Below, piece after piece: positions 37,201 through 45,000 of a DNA stretch of 64,000 nucleotides. Position 1 is the first letter of the stretch. Each line of letters begins with the position of its first letter. The DNA is from Asterias amurensis (taxonomy: Eukaryota > Echinodermata > Asteroidea > Forcipulatida > Asteriidae), in assembly GCF_032118995.1 (NCBI RefSeq), contig NC_092653.1, forward strand, positions 25,005,202-25,069,201, written 5' to 3'. The notes beneath the pieces were generated by a model. That model made no database searches. It was not told the DNA's origin and saw only the letters and a program-made list of their open reading frames with translations. Position numbers and translations under genes: made by a program.

Positions 37201-40200
37201 CATACAAGCTGACAATACATCTATCACATAAACAATATAGATGATATGGAATGATGAGTGTAGGTTCTGTTTGATGCTGACTGTACTGTGAAGTTGCAGT
37301 CATCACATGATATCATACAAGCTGACAATACATCTATCACATAAAGCAATATGGATGATGTTGAATGTGCCATATGGTGTACTGTGAACTTTCAGTCACC
37401 ACACTAAAATCTTATGTAAAATACATCAATCATAATCAGCAATGTTGTGGCATTGAATGGTCACACAGTAGGAGGGTTGACTGTACTATGCCAGTCAAGT
37501 TCCAAAGGTTGCTCTACAACTTTTTCACCATCTTGCCAGCAGATAGTTTGTTGTTTCACTGGTCCCCATATGTTATGTAACATACATGTAGGGATGCTTT
37601 TCATACTGGACTTGCCAGATGAACCACTCCCTCCTACAACTTGTCAGTATTGATTTACATTGCAACTAGTACATATATAGTACATGATACAGCAAACGAT
37701 ATGTTTAGCAGAGAAAAAAATACTACACAAAATTTATCAATTGCTACTAAAAAATCACCATTTGCTACCCAATATTACCATTCAATGTGCACCAAGAATG
37801 CTTAGTCTACATGTTTTGCGACGCACAACTACCGTGTGAAACCGTTCCCTGTATACATATTGTTAATGGAACCCCCCTCCCCCTCCCACCCCCATACACA
37901 CAATTATACTCAACATGATTACTTGCTAGAGTTTTCATTTCAAGTAATTTTCGTCGATAAATGTTTGTTTCCTGTGGTAGAAAGTTTTTAGAGCCTCAAC
38001 TTCTAACAAAGCTTCTGTGCCACCCCCTCCACCAAGTTGTACCGGTGCTCTTAGTCTTTGAATGATTGACAAGCATTTTGAAAACTTTGAACCCAGATGT
38101 ACCAACCTTTTGATTAAAATGAAGTTTTGTTTGCATTTTTGTAGGATCATAAGAGATTTTGGATTAGTGAATCTGGCAAAACAGACATGTAAGTATCAAC
38201 ATTTTTCATTTTTTATTTGTTTGCTGAAGTTGATAGAAATTTTATAGAATGTATTTCGAAAACTAAATGTTATATTATTTTCTGTGCTCATAGTGCAAGA
38301 GAGAACGCACACAGAGGCAGTGCGTAGCCTCTTCAACAAGTTGAGGCCGTTCGCCAGACTACACAACCCGCTAGCACAAGACAAACTTCTTGAAGGCTTG
38401 ATATGTAAGTTCACCCCCCCCCCCCACTAGCACAAGACAAACTTCTTGAAGGCTTGATATGTAAGTTCAACCCCCCCCTAGCACAAGACAAACTTCTTGA
38501 AGGCTTGACATGTAAGTTCAACCCCCTCCCCCTACCACAAGACAAACTTCTTGAAGGCTTGATATGTAAGTTCAACCCCACCCCCACCCCCAGTCTTGTA
38601 GCGTTTCATCTCTTGACCCACTGCTCGCTTGGACTCAGTATTTGAGACTCGGCACCAGTGTTACCTTTTCCAGTCAAACGAGAGATGGCCCACCTGGCTG
38701 TTTGCACTGAAAATCTTGTGAATTTTTTGCCAATATCATCACCTTGCTTAGGCATATAAAAGCATACAAATTTGTGCACAAGGGTATTTTTCTTTCATTA
38801 TTCTCTTGCAACTTCGATGACCAACTGAGTCGAAGTTTTCACAGATTTGTTATCTTATGAAATGTTGAGATACACCAAGTGAGAAGACTGGTCTTTGACG
38901 ATAAACAGACTGAAATGTATGACAGACTGAAATCCATGACGCAACCTTTAATACACATTGGTGTAGAGGGAAAAAATAAACAATTTAAGGTTGGTTTGCT
39001 GAACTAAATTTATGTAATTTATTTGTTTTCAGATGAGCTTGATTTGAAGACAGAGATAGACAGATTGCAGGAGTACCGCTCGAATGGAATCAAGAATATG
39101 ATCGGTAAGAAACACTAGTAAACACAAATATTTTCATGGTAAAAGTGCCACCAGTGTGTCCGACCTAGTTCCTCCTATATATAAGCTTTTTGCTTCTTCT
39201 CACCCATACACTCTTGCTTAGCCGAGATATACATGTAGAACAAAGAGCCATCCCAACAGCTTTATTCCACATACTGCATCACTCTGGCGCTTCTTGCCTG
39301 GTGCATGTTTCCCTCCATCCTACAACCTGGACTGTTTTAAGAGGAATATCAATTCCTACTTTCAGCTCCCCTGAGTTGATTAAATAGTTTTTCTTCTTGT
39401 AACCCCAGACCAAGAGTGGCTTTTAGCCCTTTATGTGGCAAACTTGCATTAAAGTGACCAGGGGTAATAATGTTAGAAGCACTTTGCGATGCCCCTTCGG
39501 GTGTGTAAAGCGCTATATAAAAACCAAGTGTTATAGTTATTTTATTTTTTAAATATAAAACAAATTTTTAAATTAATAATAATTTAAGTTTTTCCATACT
39601 TTTCCATACTTCTAGATCAAGAACCATTAGACTTTTAGGATATTCCAATTATCACTGTGACCCTTGAACTTTGACCCCTGTAGGTGCTAGACTATATGAC
39701 AGGCTGAAAGTCAAGCGTCTTAAGAGAGAGAAGACCCATCATCTGACCAATGTACTTGCCACGAGTCAAGACCCAATTGCATGCAGGCAATGGTTGCTCC
39801 GCCAGGCTCTAGTGTAAGAATCATTCATCCTAATGACAAATTCTTAGTCTTATTCTAATATCAGTGAAATACTGAAAAATATATAGCACTTCAGCATCCC
39901 ATACCCATGGTGTAACGCCAAGTTGTTTATGGGACACAGATGCCCTATTTGTCAGTACTCTACAAGTTGTGATAGCAAATTTATCTTCAAGTAGACCTGA
40001 CCCACAGCTTAACATAATATATGTTGTTAGAGCAGCTGTATGTTTTGCATTTAGCTTCAAATAGCTCAATCTGCAAGTTAGAACAGCACAATACAAGGGG
40101 CTTACACGGGGTGTCGTGGCCGAGTGGATAAGAGCACCGAACTCGAGCTCTGGTGCTTCTGTTCAGCAGAGTGTGGGTTCAAATCCCGGTAGTGACACTT

Positions 40201-41552
40201 GTGTTCCTGAGCAAGACACTTTACTATAATTAGCGCATATAATTGTCACACAGGCTGTATACTCCCAGGGAGCTGAGATGGTTTAAGGAATGATTTAAGG
40301 CCCAGTGACCAGGGGTAATAATGTCGGAAGCGCTTTGAGACACCCCGTGAAAAAGCGCTGTATAAAAACCATGTATTATTGTTATTATTACTCTATATGC
40401 TGGAATTATTTAGTGGAATTGAACTTGATCTTTATTCTTTATTTTCCGTTTCCAGTGATGCAGGACACACTGACCTACTGCCAGCCTTACCCAGTGGAGG
40501 TGAGTTTTGCCATACCAGTGTTCAAATGGAAATTATTTTCAAACGGATATTAGTTTGTTGTAAGTGCTCATGAGATTTAGCATATATTTTGTTCACATCT
40601 TGCTGTGTGTTTATGAATTTCAGGTCGAAAGTCAGCACCCCCGCTAGATCTGACTGGTTTCGCTGGTTATGAGCGACTCAGCGAAAAAGAACGAGAGGTT
40701 AGTTTTTAAACAGATCATAATCAATAAAGGAAGAGGGATTTTCTTGACTTTGACATTATTTCCTGTGAAATATCTGAGGGATTGGTATGAGCTTTATAAT
40801 CAGTGAGCTTTCAGATTGATACAAATTTCTTTTGATTGAAGTAAGAATTCCAGTACATCTGTCCCTCTTTGTATGCTGCACAATGGAAGTCCGGGATGTG
40901 AACATTCTGTTATTCTGAGTTAACACAATTGACAGTTTGTTAAATCTATATTGTGCATTGCATATGAAAGAGTTCTGCCTGTTATTAAGTCAACTGTAGA
41001 TAACCATAGATATAAAGTATAATACGTAGCTCAGCCGCGCGTACATACGTGGGTTCTGGCATTGGGGCGTTCCCGTGTTCATCTTCTGCCAGCACGTTAC
41101 GTTTAGCGCGTCCATAGTGGTTTAAGGACCGTCTCCCCTGTTTTTGTTTATGTGCGCTACCACCAGCACCTGACTTTTTAGCACCTCCATGAAGAACCAG
41201 AAATTTTTGCTTACGGCTTATGGCGCGTATGTACACGCGGCCGTTCTAGGTATTATATTCTATATCTATGTAGATAACATGTTGAGAAAGGGTACACTCT
41301 ACCTTTACTGTTTGTATTCTTCGTAGTATAGTAATGATACGACTTTTATTACTTAATTTCTTTTAGTTGTGTGCAACAGTACGCATCATTCCAGAGGCCT
41401 ACTTTGAGTACAAACGCATCTTCCAGACGGAGTGTACCCGGGTCGGTCATCTCAAGCTCAAGCAAGCTCGTAACCTGATTAAGATTGACGTTAATAAGAT
41501 CCGCAAACTCTTTGACTTCTTGGTCAAGGAGGGGCTTGTGAATACCAGCTAA
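25199..41552 (+). CDS. TADA2A: Transcriptional adapter 2-alpha (ADA2a), SAGA/ATAC-type HAT adaptor
   Basis: Joined exons: 25199-25202, 29373-29497, 29806-29865, 30464-30555, 31687-31784, 32612-32662, 33445-33533, 34801-34873, 35511-35574, 38145-38188, 38294-38404, 39033-39104, 39684-39813, 40456-40499, 40624-40697, 41367-41552. All phases agree and the sum is 438 codons plus TAA; human TADA2A has 443. ADA2 proteins hold the GCN5/PCAF acetyltransferase in nuclear adaptor complexes and stimulate histone acetylation. Domains seen: ZZ zinc finger (residues 14-60; Cys16, 19, 30, 33, 41, 44 with His54/58), SANT (about 68-122), the ADA2 core including DNYAEWDLRDI (about 175-185), and C-terminal SWIRM (about 353-438) with LIKIDVNKIRKLFDFLVKEG. 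Everything from residue 2 on is secure. The first exon (ATG plus one G) is inferred from phase, length and promoter-like surroundings. Confidence 0.93.
25311..25990. mobile_element. 680-bp long inverted repeat (foldback-like)
   Basis: Two ~330-bp arms mirror each other around about 25645. The left arm carries AGCCGACAACAAGCCGACAA ... GCGCCGCCAACACGCCGCCA ... ATGGCCAATAAACCATAGAT; the right arm has the complements in reverse order, with about 85-90% identity by eye. The arms also contain CGGACGCCATCTTGG and CCAAGATGGCGTCCG. No protein is recognisable. Similar frames on the two strands (MFCN-NINLMEKLHEK) are a consequence of the symmetry. It lies about 110 bp inside the first TADA2A intron. Confidence 0.85.
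26206..26324. mobile_element. Small MITE
   Basis: Inverted ends TGTCCATATGGCGCCACCAC and GTGGTGGTGCCATACGGA, about 120 bp, non-coding, in the first TADA2A intron. Confidence 0.7.
26330..27690 (+). other. Intron sequence, no gene seen
   Basis: Very A+T-rich; no exon, RNA gene or clear repeat family recognised. It includes a 27146-27400 open stretch without a recognisable protein pattern. Confidence 0.45.
27700..27965 (+). mobile_element. Non-LTR retrotransposon 3' end (LINE remnant)
   Basis: 27816-27965 reads YKYSFYPRTIRIWNRLPSTV and onward to a TAG at 27963. The 'YSFxPRTIRxWNxLP' pattern is the conserved C-terminus of non-LTR reverse transcriptases. Upstream frames are broken, so the copy is dead. 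Confidence 0.7.
28145..28170 (+). repeat. Poly(C) tracts
   Basis: Runs of 14 and 10 C separated by AA, in the sense strand of the first TADA2A intron. Confidence 0.95.
28926..28975 (+). repeat. 10-bp minisatellite
   Basis: Nearly five copies of AACTGGTTTC in tandem, intronic. Confidence 0.95.
29373..29497 (+). CDS. TADA2A: TADA2A exon 2 (ZZ finger, first half)
   Basis: Acceptor TTTATCCACAG, donor GTAAGA. Residues 2-43, including PPCPGCSTYLIEPYIRCMVC. Six of the ZZ-type zinc ligands lie in this and the next exon. Confidence 0.93.
29806..29865 (+). CDS. TADA2A: TADA2A exon 3 (ZZ finger, second half)
   Basis: Acceptor CCACTAG, donor GTAAGT, 60 nt, phase 0. It encodes CFSKGWENGKHHSSHDYDII; Cys44 and the His54/His58 pair complete the ZZ finger. 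Confidence 0.93.
29915..30170. mobile_element. Family-K-like MITE
   Basis: Inverted ends around GTCCAATTTCATGGCTCTGC and GCAGAGCCATGAAGTTTGGC, with internal GCTTA/TAAGC words. It starts about 50 bp after the exon-3 donor. Confidence 0.75.
30464..30555 (+). CDS. TADA2A: TADA2A exon 4 (SANT, first half)
   Basis: Acceptor GACCTTTCAG, donor GTAAGT. It encodes TNAFPILDQSWSAKDEKKLL and EAIADCGIGN(W). The W-x7-LLEAI-x3-G-x-GNW pattern marks a SANT/Myb-like domain. Confidence 0.93.
30650..30960. repeat. Unclassified repeat-like segment
   Basis: Contains inverted words CGCCGGGCAAAGAGTT and CGTTTTGCCCGGCG about 80 bp apart, and GTGACGTCGGAGGTCAC. It may be an internal fragment of a DNA transposon. 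The open frame over it has no recognisable protein pattern. Confidence 0.3.
31018..31092 (-). repeat. tRNA-like (SINE head) fragment
   Basis: On the minus strand there is an A-box-like TGGCTCAGTGG. A plus-strand GGGTTCGAGTC lies just beyond it near 31110. Probably fragments of tRNA-derived SINEs; no intact tRNA fold. Confidence 0.35.
31228..31640 (+). mobile_element. CR1/L2-type LINE 3' end
   Basis: 31240-31482 reads in one frame to TAA and contains SSYGDRAFSACAPKLWNALP, the classic C-terminal reverse-transcriptase tail. After the stop come TGGCGCATTATAAATTTATA and a (TTA)n run to about 31660. 5'-truncated, sense orientation, ending less than 30 bp before the exon-5 acceptor of TADA2A. Confidence 0.85.
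31687..31784 (+). CDS. TADA2A: TADA2A exon 5 (SANT, second half)
   Basis: Acceptor TTTACAG, donor GTAGGA. It encodes (W)QDVANQVTGRSKQECEQHYT and onward, completing the SANT domain (NWxDVAxxVxxxxxxECExHY). Confidence 0.93.
31817..32202. mobile_element. Family-A MITE with TTAA flanks
   Basis: TTAA ends, termini AGACAGTGGACACTATTGG and CCAATAGTGTCCACTACCT. It starts 33 bp after the exon-5 donor. Confidence 0.85.
32359..32560 (+). mobile_element. Diverged tRNA-derived SINE
   Basis: A-box-like TGGCCGAGCGG at 32362, body words GAGCAAGACATAATTGCTTC and GGGTACCTGCGAGGGTTG as in the SINE at 9161. The B box is damaged. Confidence 0.55.
32612..32662 (+). CDS. TADA2A: TADA2A exon 6
   Basis: Acceptor TTTTTGGCAG, donor GTAAGT, 51 nt, phase 1 in and out. 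It encodes DFPEELKPGPSKAIPCR, the short linker after SANT; skippable in frame. Confidence 0.88.
32740..32970 (+). repeat. TADA2A intronic repeat, copy 1
   Basis: Contains TTGCAGGCTGGCATAGTGCAT, CAGTAGGAGGGTTGACC, TATAGATGATGTTGAATGATGA and ATCACATGATATCA, the word series that recurs at 33590-34060, 34310-34580, 36070-36400 and 36850-37500. Confidence 0.75.
33445..33533 (+). CDS. TADA2A: TADA2A exon 7
   Basis: Acceptor CGTTTAAG, donor GTATGT. It encodes LSEDPIRPIRDSQRMLDMAG and YQPARGDFNT. MAGYxPARxDF is strongly conserved in ADA2 proteins and fixes the acceptor among several nearby AG dinucleotides. Confidence 0.92.
33590..34096 (+). repeat. TADA2A intronic repeat, copies 2-4
   Basis: Three irregular copies of the 114-125-bp series (GTAGGAGGGTTGACTGTG, ATGATATCACATACATGTAG, CTGGCATAGTGCAT). 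A long stretch, 33601-33740, repeats 32845-32985 almost exactly. Confidence 0.75.
34310..34580 (+). repeat. TADA2A intronic repeat, copies 5-6
   Basis: Same word series: ATAATGTTGAATGATGAATA, ATCACATGATATCA, AGTAGGAGGGTTGACTGTG. Confidence 0.7.
34801..34873 (+). CDS. TADA2A: TADA2A exon 8 (ADA2 core)
   Basis: Acceptor GCTTTCTGCAG, donor GTAAGT. It encodes EYDNYAEWDLRDIYFHNEED and ELLT; the E-F/Y-DNxAEWDLRDI block is diagnostic of ADA2. Confidence 0.95.
34967..35310. repeat. Diverged family-A-like MITE
   Basis: Starts TTAAAGCCATTGGACCCTTT and ends AAGTGTGGACCTTGGACAAT. The interior keeps GATGACCGATTAAGCCCAAA and CACAGGTTTGTTATT. Termini are degraded. Confidence 0.55.
35511..35574 (+). CDS. 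TADA2A: TADA2A exon 9
   Basis: Acceptor TTCTACCTAG, donor GTAAGT. It encodes ELKFAAVDIHQSRKKGRQRR(KK), the basic stretch after the ADA2 core (human: LKMAVVDIYHSRLKERQRRK). Confidence 0.92.
35664..35840. mobile_element. MITE-like inverted repeat
   Basis: Inverted ends ATACACATATTGACTGGCA and TGCCAGTCAATATGTGTTTTAT, with inner TGACCAGAAGAG / CTCTTCTGGTCA. Non-coding. Confidence 0.8.
36070..36400 (+). repeat. TADA2A intronic repeat, further copies
   Basis: Contains TCATATTGCAGGCTG, AATGGTCAAAGTGTAGGAGG and TCCGATAGTAGGAGGGTT from the same series. Confidence 0.6.
36738..36838. repeat. Inverted repeat
   Basis: GGGGTCCATGGGTTTTGTAC and CCCTCGAGGGAAAATGG are mirrored by CCATTTTCCCCCTTGAGTG and TACAAAACACCATGGACCCC. 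Possibly a terminus or core of a DNA element extending from about 36410. Confidence 0.65.
36892..37346 (+). repeat. Four tandem copies of a 114-bp unit
   Basis: Units starting CAATATAGATGATATGGAAT at 36892, 37006, 37120 and 37233 are nearly identical, and a fifth diverged start lies at 37347. Period 113-114 bp. It is the homogenised part of the repeat family spread through TADA2A introns. The repetitive minus-strand frame is a by-product. Confidence 0.9.
38145..38188 (+). CDS. TADA2A: TADA2A exon 10
   Basis: Acceptor TTTTTGTAG, donor GTAAGT, 44 nt. It encodes (K)IIRDFGLVNLAKQT, matching KIIRDHGLINL of ADA2a. Confidence 0.92.
38294..38404 (+). CDS. TADA2A: TADA2A exon 11
   Basis: Acceptor GTGCTCATAG, donor GTAAGT at 38405, 111 nt, phase 1 in and out. 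It encodes LQERTHTEAVRSLFNKLRPF and ARLHNPLAQDKLLEGLI. Its last 34 nt with the donor are repeated three more times downstream. Confidence 0.92.
38371..38600 (+). repeat. Fourfold tandem copy of exon end plus splice donor
   Basis: Units start at 38371, 38427, 38478 and 38532 (period 51-56 bp). Each holds CTAGCACAAGACAAACTTCT, the rest of the exon-11 end, an intact GTAAGTTCA donor and a poly(C) spacer of variable length. Only the first unit lies in the conserved reading frame of the exon. Downstream copies add 56, 107 or 161 nt and meet a TAG (38428-38430) in frame. Confidence 0.93.
38757..38910. repeat. Family-A MITE fragment
   Basis: Contains CTTCGATGACCAACTGAGTC, TCACAGATTTGTTATCTTAT and TGAGATACACCAAGTGAGAA, the right half of family A, without the terminus. 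Confidence 0.65.
39033..39104 (+). CDS. TADA2A: TADA2A exon 12
   Basis: Acceptor TTGTTTTCAG, donor GTAAGA, 72 nt, phase 1 in and out. It encodes YELDLKTEIDRLQEYRSNGI KNMI, matching FELRREIKRLQEYRTAGI of ADA2a. Confidence 0.92.
39457..39545 (+). mobile_element. SINE 3' tail fragment
   Basis: GACCAGGGGTAATAATGTTAG, AAGCACTTTGCGATGCCCC and AAAGCGCTATATAAAAACCA match the tail of the SINE at 40111. Confidence 0.65.
39684..39813 (+). CDS. TADA2A: TADA2A exon 13
   Basis: Acceptor CCCTGTAG, donor GTAAGA at 39814. It encodes GARLYDRLKVKRLKREKTHH and on to CRQWLLRQAL(V). The donor three bases into 'AGTGTAAGA' is chosen because the phase then matches the next exon and avoids the in-frame TAA. Confidence 0.9.
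40111..40390 (+). mobile_element. tRNA-derived SINE, best preserved copy
   Basis: A box TGGCCGAGTGG (40117), B box GGTTCAAATCC about 57 bp later, body GAGCAAGACACTTTACTATAA, and tail GGAAGCGCTTTGAGACACCC followed by TATAAAAACCATG and a (TTA)n-like end. The tail resembles LINE 3' ends, as usual for SINEs that borrow a LINE's machinery. Confidence 0.85.
40456..40499 (+). CDS. TADA2A: TADA2A exon 14
   Basis: Acceptor CGTTTCCAG, donor GTGAGT, 44 nt, phase 2 in, 1 out. It encodes VDAGHTDLLPALPSG, a variable linker. It is accepted because splice sites and phase fit on both sides. Confidence 0.8.
40624..40697 (+). CDS. TADA2A: TADA2A exon 15 (before/into SWIRM)
   Basis: Acceptor GAATTTCAG, donor GTTAGT. 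It encodes GRKSAPPLDLTGFAGYERLS EKERE; human has GRRSAPPLNLTGLPGTEKLNEKEKE. Confidence 0.92.
41005..41270. mobile_element. hAT-like MITE with 8-bp target duplication
   Basis: The 266-bp element is flanked by the direct repeat TAGATAAC (40997-41004 and 41271-41278). Inverted termini CATAGATATAAAGTATAATA and its near complement TATTATATTCTATATCTATG continue for about 45 bp at roughly 80% identity. An 8-bp duplication fits hAT (or P) elements. No transposase. Confidence 0.85.
41367..41552 (+). CDS. TADA2A: TADA2A last coding exon (SWIRM)
   Basis: Acceptor TTTCTTTTAG, stop TAA 41550-41552, 62 codons. It encodes LCATVRIIPEAYFEYKRIFQ, then LKQARNLIKIDVNKIRKLFD and FLVKEGLVNTS, the C-terminal half of the SWIRM domain. 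Confidence 0.95.
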   Translation: MCATVRIIPEAYFEYKRIFQTECTRVGHLKLKQARNLIKIDVNKIRKLFDFLVKEGLVNTS

Positions 41553-42365
41553 TGTCATTGGTACTCTGGTTGGTTTATATGTAAAAAGCGAAGTTGGTCT
41601 TTATTTATTCTAATATCACAGTACCACTCTTAGTAGAAAACTAACTCTTTGCAGATTTATTTTCTTCTTAAAACATTAGCAAGTTTTGGTATGAAATAAA
41701 CTTTTCCAAAAGCCAATGTAGACATTTTGAATCGTTCAATAGACTGACTTTACACGGACTAGCAGGGTTGACATTTTCAGTGAATACTCAATGGGACTAG
41801 TTAGCTTATTATTTAATTGGTTCATCAGCTTTTTCACCGGTCCATAATTTAAGGGGTTTTTTTTCAATATGAAGTAGCATGAATTATCAGTGGTTTATGT
41901 GCAGCGATGGCAAGGATGCCCGGCCTAGCAGTGTGGCTGGTCCTCAGGTCCCAATTAAGCTATTTAGCAGAAAATTCTACTGAACATTTTTCTTTGCTAA
42001 GCAAGAAATGAACGGGGTACCAGTCACAGCAATGGTAGCTGTATAGTATTCTGGCTTGTAGTCTTATGTTGCTAAGCAAGATTTTGTGCTTACAGGCTTT
42101 ATGAAATTGGCCCAGGTGTTTTCACTGGTAGGCCACCAGATTTGTCAGTTAACAAGAGCTAAGGAAACACCAGTTTAAGATGTTGCTTTGGTATAAACTC
42201 ATTGCTATCCCTCAGACTTGTCTGGTTCTGAAGTCTGTAACATTCTTTCTAGTGAAAATGTCTGAAAAAAACATTTAAAACTACCATGTTTTGTATAGGT
42301 CGGATATTGTTTAAAGGTGTGTGCAACACACATTATGTATGACAGACTTAAAGAGGCAGACCTGC

Positions 42366-42590
42366 TTAAAGGGGCACTGTCTTCATGATCCTAGTCTGCT
42401 TGTGGCTGATCCATAGAAACATGAACTCTCGCCCAGTTACAACAAGGTGTGTGTTTACGGTCACATCACAAACAACAACTTTAAAGAGTGCCGTCATTAT
42501 TATCGCACACGCGTGCAACAACTGGGTTAGAGGTCGGAATTTAATGTCTGGCCACAGACATGCTTTAATCACAACAACATGCCCCTTTAA
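42366..42590. mobile_element. Family-C MITE with TTAA flanks
   Basis: TTAA ends, termini AGGGGCACTGTCTTCATGAT and ...AACATGCCCCT. Non-coding. Confidence 0.7.
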
Positions 42591-42827
42591 GATTTCACAT
42601 ATTAGCCTAAGATTTCTGTTGCTGAATGGAACAAGATGTCAAATTGAAATGCAAGACTCGCATTTCAGTGTGCTGTTTAAAAATGTCAGGCTTTATTATA
42701 TTGAACTATTAATATCATAATTGCAAACTTTCATTTATGTAAATTGTATATATCTCCATAGCAATTGTTATTGTAACAAACTATGATATTTGGCTGTTCT
42801 TGTGATGTTTCACAGGAGTGAATTGTA

Positions 42828-42833
42828 AATAAA
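42828..42833 (+). terminator. Probable TADA2A poly(A) signal
   Basis: AATAAA followed within 30-60 bp by T-rich and TGTGGTTTGTTGTC sequence. Confidence 0.5.
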
Positions 42834-42850
42834 ACATGGTTTTTCTTTTG

Positions 42851-43884
42851 TAAGTCATATCTGTTGGTCAAAATGTGGTTTGTTGTCTCCAACATCTATA
42901 CCATTTATGAAAAGGGACCATTCGTTTCACTTAAATTGGACTTGCCCGGAAAATTTAGATTTATTTTGTTTTATTATTAGAATTTTGTGTTACCAAAAAA
43001 TTTTTAAACGACTCTGTCCTTCCTTTTCTTTCTTATTTTGTTGGAACACATTACCTACAAATTTGAACTTGAAAAATGTATCTCAGATGGCAATAGAAGA
43101 TGCAATTTTTTACACTGCCCTGTCGTGCCTTGTCAAGGAATGCAGAAGAACTACTTCATGAGAAAGTCGCCAAAAGTCATAGGTCATCCCAACTCATTGA
43201 GGTTATGAAATATTGATTAGTCGTAATTAAAGCACCTTCTAACTCTGTCTTTTATGATCATTTACTGAGGAGAAACCGTGGTCCCTCAGGCCCCTTCCCA
43301 CCCCCTCACCTCCCGTCTCCACAATACGTAAGTATATAGTATCTTTGGTATGGCAAACTTGAACTCTAGATGACCTTTAAACGACCCCGTCTAAAGGTCA
43401 TATAAACATTCTCAAAACCCAAGAAAAGAATCCACAAATTATTGGCAAAGTTTCTTAAGAATGTCAAGAAAAAACTTGCCTAAAACCTTCTGAGTTTCTT
43501 CATTCTGTTTTTACGGTTTTGGGGGCGATGTTTGGCGATTTCCTTCTTCCAAAGACGCTGTTTCTTTCTCCAGGAGCAAATCTCTACAGTGAGCGCATCA
43601 AAAATAGTGCGCCCGATCGTTTTGTGCACAAAGACTAGAGACTGCGGATGCACACATCTTAATGGGGTAAACAAACTACAACGACAATGATTACTGCTAA
43701 AAATGTTCATCCGCATAACGCAACTTTTATCAAAACAATAATGTTATTAATAACAGGAAGAGTCATTAAATTCAGATGACTTTTCTCTAGAGAGGTATTT
43801 TCCCTTAAATACCATTAAAAAACATGAATTTGCTTTGTTTTGAGAGAGGGTTTTCGGCCTTTATGCAAATTAGTACTGAAAGCT
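42851..43884. other. Intergenic, no gene seen
   Basis: No exon with conserved coding content. The stretch 42960-43080 reads weakly like WNTLPTNLNL on the + strand but is too degraded to call a LINE. Confidence 0.4.
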
Positions 43885-44381
43885 GGGGGGGGGGGTTGAT
43901 CGTCATGTGACAGGTCGGCTGTGTCGTTGACGCACATTTAGAAGACAAGACGGAAGACGTGCAGATGTCAAGGGCCACTACTCTTCAACAAGTCCAGGTT
44001 TTACTGCAGATCTGAGGACAAATTTACTACAAAGGTGCGATGGGTGAGTTAACAATCTATTTGTGGGATTGCTTGTTTGATTTAAAATGATTTTCACAGA
44101 GAGAATTTACAGAGAATCCCTTACAAACAGTTACAATTTGCACTGACACTTTTAACACTCCATGCAGGTGTGTGCACCTGTGTTTCAGTTTCCGGAGGAC
44201 GTTCCGCAATTACGTACATGTACATACAAAACAATGAACAAAGACGAAAACTACTTGGTTTAAGAGATGGAAGTTTGCATCGGGAAACAAAATATTAATT
44301 TTGGTTTTGTGTGTTGCTGTTAGCAATGTCATGACTGTATACTATAGTCAGTACTTTCCCGAGCTCTGTGAAAAAATCACA

Positions 44382-44480
44382 GGCATATTACTCTGGTGGG
44401 ATTCAAACCCACGACTTTTGCAACAAAATTGTACTTTGTAAATTGTATTCTGTTGTGTACTACAAATATGCTTACATTAT
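44382..44480 (-). repeat. SINE head fragment, minus strand
   Basis: B-box-like GGTTTGAATCCCACC on the minus strand, preceded by TTGCAAAAGTCGTG; resembles the head of the tRNA-like SINE at 44530 in opposite orientation. Confidence 0.4.
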
Positions 44481-44529
44481 AATAAGTAAGAGATTGCCTA
44501 ACATCACAAAGCCTGATGACCAATTCAAT

Positions 44530-44660
44530 GGTCACCGTGGTCAAGTGGTTAGACTGTAGGACTTGCAATCACAAGGTTGTGGGTTCGAATCCCCCAGCTA
44601 ACTACTGATTACACAATGACAAGAATAATTATTGTCGTCTAGTTACTGAATCACAATTTC
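44530..44660 (+). mobile_element. tRNA-like SINE (UGC-type head)
   Basis: A box TGGTCAAGTGG, loop CTTGCAA (Ala-like UGC anticodon) and B box GGTTCGAATCC (44582). The acceptor stem does not pair, so it is a SINE head or pseudogene, not a working tRNA. Confidence 0.65.
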
Positions 44661-44785
44661 TTGAGTTTATGCAACTCATAATCATAGACGTTAAACCAAT
44701 GTTTGTGAGAGAGATTGGTTGTTGCCAGCTTGGTGTTTGTATCCCCTCGTGGGAGTTTGCCGAGTTCCCTTGATGGGAAGATCAT

Positions 44786-44815
44786 CTAAACAAACAAACA
44801 AACAAACAAACAACA
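44786..44815 (+). repeat. (AAAC)n microsatellite
   Basis: About seven AAAC units with one interruption. Confidence 0.9.
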
Positions 44816-45000
44816 AACAAAAGGTGAGGGCTACATTGATTTGGGCTGCATCTAGTGGCACATTGCCACCTGCTCCTGGGGCTGAAACAGTGTTCCCCTG
44901 CACAGTCCATGTGGATTTAGCAGGCTGGAGTGGAGCAGAATGCCCTACCTTCGCAATTTTTTACATCTGAGTGCCTTTCTAAAGTGCACAAATGTCATGA

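Larger units (their letters stand above)
41553..42850 (+). other. TADA2A 3' UTR and end
   Basis: No frame. Possible poly(A) signals AATAAA at 41695-41700 and 42828-42833; the second is followed by a T/GT-rich stretch typical of cleavage sites. If the distal site is used, the 3' UTR includes a family-K fragment (41945-42115) and the MITE at 42366-42590. Confidence 0.5.

Noticed and set aside
36841..37227. 128-codon minus-strand frame with ACMISCDDCNFTVQSASNRT repeats
   Set aside because: Generated by the 114-bp intronic tandem repeat. Period 114 is a multiple of three, so the frame is carried along; no start context or homology.
42880..43161. LINE-like WNTLPTNLNL on the + strand
   Set aside because: Only a few residues resemble the reverse-transcriptase tail and the rest of the pattern and a 3' microsatellite are missing.
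43480..43716. 78-codon minus-strand frame with a basic C-terminus
   Set aside because: No recognisable domain, no splice or promoter context; ordinary chance length for this composition.
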